Part shown: positions 1-6,152 of the stretch, one piece after another
How positions within the stretch are numbered: the stretch's first letter is position 1
Layout: every line of letters starts with the position of its first letter
DNA from: Phycisphaerales bacterium
GTDB lineage: Bacteria; Planctomycetota; Phycisphaerae; SM23-33
Length of the DNA stretch: 6,984 nucleotides
NCBI GenBank assembly: GCA_003171235.1
Contig: PMYM01000064.1
Coordinates: 1-6,984 of the forward strand
Reading direction: 5' to 3'
Notes under the pieces: model-generated
What the model was told of the DNA's origin: nothing
The model's input: only the letters and a program-made list of their open reading frames with translations
Database searches by the model: none
Program-made: the position numbers and the translations under genes

Positions 1-627
<627 letters not shown>

Positions 628-647
628 TTTTTACTGCCAGTCCAATT

Positions 648-737
648 CCAAGAATATACGCAGAGGCGCAGAGGGCGCAGAGAACAAAAGACAAGAGCTT
701 TTCTCTGCGGCCTCTGCGCCTCTGCGTAGAATCTTGG
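648..737. repeat. Long imperfect palindrome of CGCAGAGG-type units, possible bidirectional terminator
   Basis: Two 37-nt arms (648-684 and 701-737) are reverse complements with three mismatches. The inner 28 nt (657-684 against 701-728) have only one, a G opposite G at 675/710. The loop is 16 nt. Each arm is built from short near-repeats: CGCAGAGG at 659-666, CGCAGAGGG at 667-675 and CGCAGAG at 676-682, mirrored on the other side. It fills most of the 122-bp gap between the convergent uvrA and hydrolase genes, so a transcript from either side would fold into a very stable hairpin. There is no clean U-run after the stem, so intrinsic termination is only inferred. I recall intergenic sequences of this CTCTGCG type as multi-copy repeats in environmental bacteria; this was not checked. 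Confidence 0.85.
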
Positions 738-749
738 CGATAGGCAGAC

Positions 750-1421
750 TCAGAATTGCAGGAAAGGATTGTCCCGGCGCTGGGCGCCGATGGTGCTGGG
801 GGGCCCGTGGCCGGGGAGGATGCGGGTAGCGTCCGGCAGGCTCAGCAGGTGGCGCTGGATATTGGCCAGCAGGCGCTGGTGGTCGCCGCCGGGCAGGTCG
901 GTCCGGCCGACCGAGCCGGCAAAAAGGGCGTCGCCTGTCAGCGCCACCTCGGCCTGCTTACAGTAATATCCGCTGCCGCCGGGTGAATGCCCGGCCAGGT
1001 CCAGCACCCGCCAGGAAAGCTCGCCCATCGACAGGGTCTGGTCCGGCTGGAGAAGTTCCTGGGCCGGCGGGGCGGTGATGGGCATGCCGAAGAATCCCGA
1101 GAGGTTGGCCATCGGGCTTTCCAGCATGTTGGCGTCGGCGGCGGGGACAGTCAGCAGGGCCCGGGGGAAAAGCGCCTTTACCTCGCCGCAGCCGCCGATG
1201 TGGTCGCCGTGGCCATGGGTCAGCACGATCCGGCGGACGTTCAGCTTGTTGGCTTCCAGGAGGTCCAGCAGATCCTGGGGGGCCTCTCCGGGGTCAACCA
1301 CCCAGCAGTCGTCGGCTGCCCATCCGGCGGCGGCGGGGGCGGTGAGCACATAGCAGTTGGCCATCGCCTGGCCCAGAGGCAGCGTGCGGATCGTCAAACC
1401 CGCCCCGGCTCGAAGAATCAT
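750..1421 (-). CDS. gloC: GloC/YcbL-type MBL-fold metallohydrolase (type II glyoxalase-like)
   Basis: A 223-residue metallo-beta-lactamase-fold hydrolase, most like the single-domain type II glyoxalase GloC (YcbL), which hydrolyses S-lactoylglutathione or related thioesters in the cytoplasm to complete methylglyoxal detoxification. All metal ligands are present: THGHGDH gives His69, His71, Asp73 and His74, GHSPGG gives His145, TGDALFAGSVGRTD gives Asp164, and PGHGP gives His205. The GRTDLPGGDHQRLL segment and the ending PGHGPPST...RRDNPFLQF match the ending of E. coli YcbL closely. It lacks the extra C-terminal substrate domain of GloB. The ATG at 1421 has an AAGGA element about 10 nt upstream. 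The gene lies 42 bp downstream of the nucleoside diphosphate kinase gene on the same strand, which suggests co-transcription. The fold is certain. The exact thiol substrate is not, since planctomycetes and relatives may not use glutathione. Confidence 0.9.
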   Translation of the reverse strand: MILRAGAGLTIRTLPLGQAMANCYVLTAPAAAGWAADDCWVVDPGEAPQDLLDLLEANKLNVRRIVLTHGHGDHIGGCGEVKALFPRALLTVPAADANMLESPMANLSGFFGMPITAPPAQELLQPDQTLSMGELSWRVLDLAGHSPGGSGYYCKQAEVALTGDALFAGSVGRTDLPGGDHQRLLANIQRHLLSLPDATRILPGHGPPSTIGAQRRDNPFLQF

Positions 1422-1463
1422 GCCTTGCTTTCCTTGGTTTGAAATCGCCAGCGGCCCGGTCAG

Positions 1464-2645
1464 TCACTTGCCCCGAGTTGCGATATATTGGCTGATCATC
1501 TGCTGAATGTCGCTGCCTTCGGTCTCTTGCCACATGCCGATGATCTTGCGTTCGCGCTCGGCCGAGGCGGGCGAGTCGCTGGCGTGGGCGCCGTTGCGCA
1601 TGAGGTCGCGCCCGAACTCGCTGCGCACGGTGGCCGGATCGGCCTTGGTCGGGTCGGTCGAGCCGAGGAACTTGCGGATCTTGCTGATGGCGTCAACGCC
1701 CTCGTACAGCACCGCCAGGCACCTGGAGCGGCTGGCGGTTTTCTTCTGGGCCGGGTCGGTGATCTCGTCGGGGTTGACGCCGGTCATGTACTCCACGATG
1801 CGGTTGAACTCGGCGATGGCGTTGCGCCCGGCCAGCGTGTCGGCCACGTGATCGGCGTCCAGCATGGTGAAGGGGAAGGCGAAGGCGTTCTGCAGCCGGG
1901 TGTACACCTCCTGGGTGAGGTTGGGCTTGAGACGGGTGGTGAACATCTCCTTCAGCGGCCCATAGAACTCCTCGGCCTGGGCCACGGTCATATTAAACAG
2001 CCGGGTGCCGACGATGCGCAGGCCGGTGCGGGAAAACACGTCGATGATGTTGCCCGGCCGACGGGTGGGGCGCTCGAAGTTGTCGGGCTTGAGAATGACC
2101 AGGGCGGTCTCGACCTTGCCGGAGGGATAAGTGCAGCGGCCGGTGAGGATGCCGCCGTCGGCGTCGTACCTGGCCAGCAGCCGCAGGTGCTCGACGTTCA
2201 GTTCGGAAGAGGGGGCGGTTACGACGGCCGGTTCAAAGTAGCGCAGGGCGCCGTCGCCGCCGCGGATGAAGTCGCCGTATGTGCCGCGGACGGTGTCGCC
2301 CTGGATCTGCTCGGTGAAGCTGCCGATGACGTCGTCCTTGAGGTGCTTGACGGCGTTGGGGCCGGAGAACAGCAGCAGCATGCAACGCGGCACGAAGCCC
2401 CAGGGGTTTTGGCGGCGGAGGTTCTCGTCCAGGTACCGCAGCCAGGCCTCGCGCATGACCGGCTCCATGTTCGGCGGGCAGAGAATCTCCTTGAAGGCCT
2501 CCAGGAACTCATCGGAGAAGATGAACATGCGGACGCCCACCAGGGTCAGCCGGGAATGCGCGATCAGCCGCCCGATGATGCCGCCGGTGCGGCTCTTCAT
2601 CAGGCTGTAGGGAGTGATCAGGGCATAGGCCAGTTCATTCACCAT
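1464..2645 (-). CDS. Tandem-domain nucleoside diphosphate kinase with a degenerate N-terminal domain
   Basis: A 393-residue protein made of two nucleoside diphosphate kinase (NDK) folds. NDK transfers the gamma-phosphate from ATP to other NDPs through a phosphohistidine. The C-terminal domain (about 178-393) has the family marks: ALVILKPDNF (Lys186), STDPTKADPATVRSEFG (329-345) and the active-site loop NGAHASDSPASAERE with His354. The N-terminal domain (about 1-170) aligns by pattern: ALITPYSLMKSRTGGIIGRL at the start, LLFSGPNAVKHLK at 91-103 and VRGTYG at 119-124. However, its Lys is Thr11, and the catalytic loop reads PAVVTAPSSE (139-148) with no His. It is therefore probably a structural or regulatory domain. 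Ordinary NDKs have 135-150 residues. The catalytic domain also carries about 60 extra residues around 235-280. The Met at 2645 is preferred over an in-frame ATG at 2738 because AAGGA precedes it and NDKs start right before the first strand. The gene is probably the first of a two-gene unit with the hydrolase. Confidence 0.88.
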   Translation of the reverse strand: MVNELAYALITPYSLMKSRTGGIIGRLIAHSRLTLVGVRMFIFSDEFLEAFKEILCPPNMEPVMREAWLRYLDENLRRQNPWGFVPRCMLLLFSGPNAVKHLKDDVIGSFTEQIQGDTVRGTYGDFIRGGDGALRYFEPAVVTAPSSELNVEHLRLLARYDADGGILTGRCTYPSGKVETALVILKPDNFERPTRRPGNIIDVFSRTGLRIVGTRLFNMTVAQAEEFYGPLKEMFTTRLKPNLTQEVYTRLQNAFAFPFTMLDADHVADTLAGRNAIAEFNRIVEYMTGVNPDEITDPAQKKTASRSRCLAVLYEGVDAISKIRKFLGSTDPTKADPATVRSEFGRDLMRNGAHASDSPASAERERKIIGMWQETEGSDIQQMISQYIATRGK

Positions 2646-2655
2646 AAGCAAGTTG

Positions 2656-2660
2656 TCCTT
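2656..2660 (-). promoter_or_regulatory. Shine-Dalgarno site that fixes the kinase start at 2645
   Basis: On the minus strand AAGGA lies 10 nt before the ATG at 2645-2643. The alternative in-frame ATG at 2738 has no purine-rich element before it. Its extra 31 residues (rich in Pro and Arg) precede the first NDK strand and have no counterpart in the family. Confidence 0.6.
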
Positions 2661-2669
2661 ATGAGTGCG

Positions 2670-2716
2670 AATCCTTTCGGATTGGCCAAGGTAGCGTCCC
2701 GGCGGGGGAAAATCAA
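2670..2716 (-). promoter_or_regulatory. Candidate promoter and 5' hairpin of the kinase-hydrolase unit
   Basis: The minus strand carries TTGATT (2716-2711), a 17-bp spacer and TACCTT (2693-2688), a moderate match to a sigma-70-type promoter. A start near 2681 would put a perfect 5-bp hairpin AATCC-GAAA-GGATT (2683-2670), with a GNRA-type tetraloop, at the extreme 5' end of the mRNA, and would leave a leader of about 36 nt before the ATG at 2645. The hexamers are weak, so this is a proposal only. Confidence 0.3.
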
Positions 2717-2794
2717 CTTGAAGGCGACGGATGGGCATGCCCGGATGGCTGTTCTGGGCTCATTGCGGTAAATCAGTTCTTGGAGAAGATTGGT

Positions 2795-2822
2795 TTGACA
2801 CGCCGGGTGGCGCTTCTATAAT
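2795..2822 (+). promoter_or_regulatory. Perfect-consensus sigma-70-type promoter of the lptD-like gene
   Basis: TTGACA (2795-2800) and TATAAT (2817-2822) are both exact consensus hexamers, separated by 16 bp. They lie upstream of the secreted outer-membrane protein gene and point toward it. Transcription would start near 2829 and give a leader of about 39 nt. In DNA this GC-rich a chance double exact match at proper spacing is unlikely. Confidence 0.8.
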
Positions 2823-2830
2823 CGCCGCCA

Positions 2831-2850
2831 AGACTCGTCCAGACTTGTCC
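2831..2850 (+). repeat. Tandem 10-bp direct repeat in the lptD leader
   Basis: AGACTCGTCC (2831-2840) is followed directly by AGACTTGTCC (2841-2850), with one mismatch. The pair sits just after the predicted transcription start, on one helical turn each. It could be a protein-binding site or simply a small duplication; nothing in the sequence decides between these. Confidence 0.5.
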
Positions 2851-2862
2851 CTGCGGGCAGGG
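2849..2862 (+). promoter_or_regulatory. Small leader hairpin covering the weak ribosome-binding site of the lptD-like gene
   Basis: CCCTG (2849-2853) pairs with CAGGG (2858-2862) across a CGGG loop. The 3' arm holds the only Shine-Dalgarno-like purines (AGGG), about 5 nt before the ATG at 2868. If the hairpin forms it would limit ribosome access, balancing a very strong promoter. This is an inference from pairing alone. Confidence 0.4.
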
Positions 2863-2867
2863 CCCGA

Positions 2868-5744
2868 ATGACAGATCCGCGACAACTCAATCGGCAGCAC
2901 GGTCTGTGGAGAGGCATCCTGCCGGTGGCGATGTTGTTGTTGGCCGCCGGGCTGAGCGCCGCCCGGGCCGACGAGGCCATTTACCTTAAAGAAGACGCCC
3001 TCCTGAGCGGCAGGCAGATGGTCAGTTTCGCCTCCGACGGGCGCGACGTGGACATCGTCCTGGGCGACTTCAAATTCACACTGGGGCAGCGCGAACTGGC
3101 CAGCCGCGACGGCGTGGTCTGGGTTCTCCAGAGCGGCAGCGGGGAAAACGCCCGGCGCGACATCGAAGTCTACCTGGAAGGCGACGTGCGGATCGTGGGG
3201 GCCGACGGGTCGGTCACCACCGATCGCCGGGCCTTCGTCACCATTCACCAGCAGGGCATGCTGTCGGCCAAGGTCGGCTCGGCGACCAGGCAGCCGGCGC
3301 AGGAGCTGCCGATCTACGCCAACGCCCTGGCGGTGCGGAAAGAGTCGCTGGCCGCCCCGGCGCTGGTGGTGCCGGCCGCCGCCATGCCCCAGACGGCCTC
3401 GGCCCCCGCCAGCGCCGCCGCCAGCCAACCCGCCGAATCCAAGGCGCCCCAACCCGTCACTTTCATGGCACAGGAAGGCGCCGTCAGCGAAGAGTGGACC
3501 GACCCCGAGCATCCCAATATTCACCGCCGCATAACCGTCGCCCGCGAGGTGTACCTGGCCCAGGGCAGCCCCCAGGCCCAGTACTTCGTGGAGATGCGGG
3601 CGGCGGCGGCCGTGGTGTATTCCGCCCCCAGCAGCGAGGGTTCACTGGCCAACGAACGCATCAGCGGCGTCTACCTGGAAGGCGACGTCATGATGCGGCG
3701 CGGCGAGCGCACGGTTCGCGGCCAGCGCATGTTCTACGACTTCGACACCGGCAAGGCCATCATCATCGAACCGGTGATGCGGATGGTGCAGGCGCAGCGG
3801 GGCATTCCCGTGTACATGCGGGCGAAGGAAGGCCGGCAGGTGGCCACGCGGCCGGCTAAGGAAGGCGAGCGCCCAGAGATGGCCCCCGGCGCCAAGTGGG
3901 AGATGACCGACGCCGTCGTCACCACCAGCGATTTCTACACGCCGTCCTTCAGCTTCGCCGCCAAGAAGGTGACGCTGGAGGAAACCACCGGCTACGTGGG
4001 CGGCGAGCCGGTGACGGCCCGGTCCTGGAAAGCCGACCTGGTCAACACCACCTTCAACGTCGGCAAGATTCCTCTGCTGTGGTCGCCGTACTTGCACACC
4101 GACGCCGAGGAGGGCGCCACGGCCCTGCGCAAGGTGAGCGCCGGCCAGCAGGGGCAGATGGGCTTCGGGGTCGAGACGGAATGGAACCTCTTCCGCCTGC
4201 TGGGCCTGCCCCGGCCGGAAGGTTTCAGGGGCATCCTGGAGGCCGACCTGTACGAGCGCGGGGCGATGCTGGGGGTGCGGCTGGACTACCAGCGGGAAAA
4301 ATACAACGGCTACCTCAAGGCCTACGGCTTTTTGGACCAGGACCGGGAAGACCGCTTAGGCACCGACCTGAAAGACATTCCCGCCCCCGAGCAGCGCGGG
4401 TGGTTCCAGTGGCGGCACAAGCAGTTTGATTTCCCCGGCCAGGATTGGGAAACCCAGGCCGAAGTGGCCTATGTCGGCGACAAGAATTTCCTGCAGGCCT
4501 TCTTCCCGGCGGAATACTGGACCGAAAAGCCCCAAGACACCCTGCTCTACGCCAAACAGCAGAAAGACAACTGGGCGGTGACGGTGCTGGGCCAGTGGCG
4601 GGTGATGGACTTCCAGACCACTACCGAGGCCTATCCCGACATCGGCGCCTACCTGCTGGGCCAGCCGCTCTGGCAGGACATGCTGACGCTGTATAGCGAA
4701 AGTCACGCCGGGCTGGTGCGGTACCGGCCGGCCGACAGCAGCGGCCAGGTCAATGAAGACGACACCGTCGGCCGCTTCGACACTCGCCAGGAAGTGGACT
4801 GGCCGCTGGCCCTGGGGCCGATCAAGCTGCAACCATGGGTCTCCGGCCGCCTGAGCTACTGGACGCAGACGGCCGTCGACACCAACGTCATTCGCCCTTG
4901 GGGCCAACTTGGCGTGAACGCCACCACGCATCTCTGGCGGTACTATGACACCAGCAGCCGCCTGTGGGACTTGAACGGCATCCGCCACGTCATCACGCCG
5001 TACGGCAGCATCTTCGGCTCGTGCGACAACGTCCAGCCCGACCAGCTCCAGCCGATGAACCCCGATATCGAGCAGTACGTCAGCCGCCTGGGCGGCGGGC
5101 GAATCGGAGTGCGGAACCTTTGGCAGACCCGCCGGGGCGAAGATCAGCACCTGGTCAACTGGCTGCGGTGGGACATCGAGGCCATCTACTTCAGCAACCC
5201 GGAGTTTTCCATACCCGCCGACGGGCGATATTTCGCCAGCCGGCCGGAGCTGAGCATACCTCGCAACGCGATCAACACCGAGGCCTCGATGCAGATATCC
5301 GACAGCACGGCGGTGCTGGGCTCGGCCAACTACGACCTCCAGGGCGGCAGGTTGGGGCGAGGCGACATCGGGGTGGCGGTGGCCCGGGATCCGCGGCTGC
5401 GGTATTACGTCGGCCTGCGCCGCATTCCCGATCTGGACGCCTCGGTGGGCACCTTCGGCGTAAACTACAAGATCAATCGCAAGTACGAAGTATCGGTGTT
5501 CGAGCAATTCGATTTCGCCTCGGCCCAAGGGAACAACGTGTCCAGCATCTCGCTCATCCGCAAATTTCCCCGCTGGTACGGCGCCCTCAGCTACGTCTAC
5601 GACCGTGCCACCGGCAGCACCAGTTTCCTGGTATCCGTCTGGCCTGAAGGCATGCCCGAGGCAAGCCTGGGCGGCAACCGCATCAGCCCGCTGCTGACGG
5701 CCACCGACATTCCGCTCTTGGAAGAAACCCCCGAGTCGGAATAG
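2868..5744 (+). CDS. lptD: LptD-like (OstA) outer-membrane LPS assembly protein
   Basis: A 958-residue secreted protein resembling LptD, the outer-membrane beta-barrel that inserts lipopolysaccharide into the outer leaflet. A signal peptide is clear: basic start, hydrophobic core about 17-31, and an A-R-A cleavage site after residue 34. Two OstA/LptA-like beta modules follow, each carrying VYLEGDV (101-107 and 268-274). An Ala/Pro-rich linker lies at about 161-197. The LptD marks IPLLWSPYL (401-409), where the N-terminal domain joins the barrel, and RHVITPY (706-712) are present. From about 430 to 925 the sequence alternates in the manner of an aromatic-rich outer-membrane beta-barrel, ending in strands near YGALSYVYD and TSFLVSVW, then a polar tail of about 33 residues. 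It is longer than E. coli LptD (784). Only one cysteine (Cys719) is present, so the four-cysteine disulfide scheme of E. coli is absent. The gene has its own strong promoter and terminator, so it is probably monocistronic. Family assignment is firm; exact substrate is inferred. Confidence 0.88.
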   Translation: MTDPRQLNRQHGLWRGILPVAMLLLAAGLSAARADEAIYLKEDALLSGRQMVSFASDGRDVDIVLGDFKFTLGQRELASRDGVVWVLQSGSGENARRDIEVYLEGDVRIVGADGSVTTDRRAFVTIHQQGMLSAKVGSATRQPAQELPIYANALAVRKESLAAPALVVPAAAMPQTASAPASAAASQPAESKAPQPVTFMAQEGAVSEEWTDPEHPNIHRRITVAREVYLAQGSPQAQYFVEMRAAAAVVYSAPSSEGSLANERISGVYLEGDVMMRRGERTVRGQRMFYDFDTGKAIIIEPVMRMVQAQRGIPVYMRAKEGRQVATRPAKEGERPEMAPGAKWEMTDAVVTTSDFYTPSFSFAAKKVTLEETTGYVGGEPVTARSWKADLVNTTFNVGKIPLLWSPYLHTDAEEGATALRKVSAGQQGQMGFGVETEWNLFRLLGLPRPEGFRGILEADLYERGAMLGVRLDYQREKYNGYLKAYGFLDQDREDRLGTDLKDIPAPEQRGWFQWRHKQFDFPGQDWETQAEVAYVGDKNFLQAFFPAEYWTEKPQDTLLYAKQQKDNWAVTVLGQWRVMDFQTTTEAYPDIGAYLLGQPLWQDMLTLYSESHAGLVRYRPADSSGQVNEDDTVGRFDTRQEVDWPLALGPIKLQPWVSGRLSYWTQTAVDTNVIRPWGQLGVNATTHLWRYYDTSSRLWDLNGIRHVITPYGSIFGSCDNVQPDQLQPMNPDIEQYVSRLGGGRIGVRNLWQTRRGEDQHLVNWLRWDIEAIYFSNPEFSIPADGRYFASRPELSIPRNAINTEASMQISDSTAVLGSANYDLQGGRLGRGDIGVAVARDPRLRYYVGLRRIPDLDASVGTFGVNYKINRKYEVSVFEQFDFASAQGNNVSSISLIRKFPRWYGALSYVYDRATGSTSFLVSVWPEGMPEASLGGNRISPLLTATDIPLLEETPESE

Positions 5745-5747
5745 AAC

Positions 5748-5828
5748 AAAGCTGAAAGCTAAAAGCTTAGAGCTGAAATCAAGGTGGGACGGCCGATTCC
5801 TATTTCAGCTTTTAGCTTTCAGCTTTTT
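5748..5828. terminator. Heptad-repeat palindrome acting as probable bidirectional terminator
   Basis: The left arm (5748-5779) consists of four 7-nt units, AAAGCTG, AAAGCTA, AAAGCTT and AGAGCTG, plus AAAT. The right arm (5802-5826) is the reverse complement of three such units plus AAAT. Twenty base pairs (5748-5767 with 5807-5826) are perfect, five more pair beyond a 7-nt bulge, and the loop is 22 nt. The right arm runs into TTTTT (5824-5828), as expected of an intrinsic terminator for the lptD-like gene, whose stop is at 5744. The SEC-C gene on the other strand ends only a few bases away, so both convergent genes would use it. Confidence 0.75.
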
Positions 5829-5829
5829 C

Positions 5830-6081
5830 TTACTTCTCGGCGCCGCAGCACTTCTTGTATTTCTTGCCCGAGCCGCAGGGGCAAGGGTCGTTTCGCCCGA
5901 CTTCCTGCCGGTGCTTGAGCTGGTACTTGCCGGGGTTCTTGTCGCGCTGCTCCTTGGCTTTGCGCACGGCATCATCCTCGGCCTCGACCTCCTCGGTGCT
6001 GCGGTGACGCAGGCCCAGGTCGTCCAACTGCTTCTTCTTGCGGTTCTTCTCAAAACGTTCGGACATAGGGTCAGGGGACAT
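5830..6081 (-). CDS. Small SEC-C zinc-motif protein
   Basis: An 83-residue, very hydrophilic and highly charged protein. Its C-terminus RNDPCPCGSGKKYKKCCG (63-80) is a textbook SEC-C motif, C-x-C-x8-C-C (Cys67, Cys69, Cys78, Cys79), the zinc-binding module found at the end of SecA and in many small proteins, where it binds metal and often contacts ribosomes or partner proteins. The first 60 residues are rich in Lys, Arg, Glu and Asp, probably helical or disordered, and contain no recognised domain. There is no signal peptide or membrane segment, so it should be cytoplasmic. The ATG at 6081 is preferred because AAAGGAAG (6096-6089) sits 7 nt upstream; a second Met at residue 6 is possible. It converges with the lptD-like gene and diverges from rarA. 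The role is unknown beyond the metal motif. Confidence 0.88.
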   Translation of the reverse strand: MSPDPMSERFEKNRKKKQLDDLGLRHRSTEEVEAEDDAVRKAKEQRDKNPGKYQLKHRQEVGRNDPCPCGSGKKYKKCCGAEK

Positions 6082-6106
6082 TTAGGCACTTCCTTTCACG
6101 CATCTC

Positions 6107-6134
6107 ATTCTACTCATCGGCATATTCTCGACAA
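6107..6134 (-). promoter_or_regulatory. Candidate promoter of the SEC-C gene
   Basis: The minus strand reads TTGTCG (6134-6129), 16 bp, then TAGAAT (6112-6107), a 5/6 match to the -10 consensus. Transcription would start near 6100 and leave a leader of about 19 nt containing the strong AAAGGAAG ribosome-binding site. The -35 is only half-matched. Confidence 0.4.
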
Positions 6135-6139
6135 GTCCG

Positions 6140-6145
6140 TATAAT
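6140..6145 (+). promoter_or_regulatory. Exact -10 box placed for a leaderless rarA transcript
   Basis: TATAAT at 6140-6145 is a perfect -10 hexamer on the rarA strand. The usual start 6-7 nt further on would fall at 6152-6153, which is the A of the rarA ATG or the base before it. No good -35 lies 16-18 bp upstream and no extended -10 TG is present. Confidence 0.45.
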
Positions 6146-6152
6146 GCCTTGC

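Noticed and set aside
648..737. Possible CRISPR or tandem array because of repeated CGCAGAGG units
   Set aside because: Units are only 7-9 nt and contiguous, without spacers, and are arranged as a palindrome.
2646..2738. 31-residue N-terminal extension of the kinase from an ATG at 2738
   Set aside because: No ribosome-binding site at 2738, and a good AAGGA before 2645. The extension lies ahead of the first NDK strand and contains no helix or targeting pattern.
1488..2771. 427-codon open frame on the + strand, antisense to the kinase
   Set aside because: Its product is a low-complexity Gly/Ala/Val/His/Asp-rich sequence with no motif. The opposite strand encodes clear NDK motifs. It is a by-product of third-position GC bias.
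3350..3470. Ala/Pro-rich, repeat-like stretch in the lptD-like gene considered as a frameshift or assembly error
   Set aside because: The frame continues without interruption into the second OstA-like module, and such linkers between envelope domains are normal.
4356..5528. 390-codon open frame on the - strand within the lptD-like gene
   Set aside because: Composition is typical of a GC-rich antisense frame with no domain. The + strand has a signal peptide, LptD motifs and a barrel pattern.
5805..6089. 94-codon minus-strand frame overlapping the SEC-C gene
   Set aside because: It is a shifted frame of the same DNA with low-complexity Arg/Ser/Thr sequence. The SEC-C cysteine motif and the strong ribosome-binding site belong to the 83-residue frame.
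6144..6152. Alternative rarA start giving three extra residues (Met-Pro-Cys)
   Set aside because: This ATG overlaps the TATAAT box and has no Shine-Dalgarno element. Start at 6153 fits the MAKDLF family beginning better.
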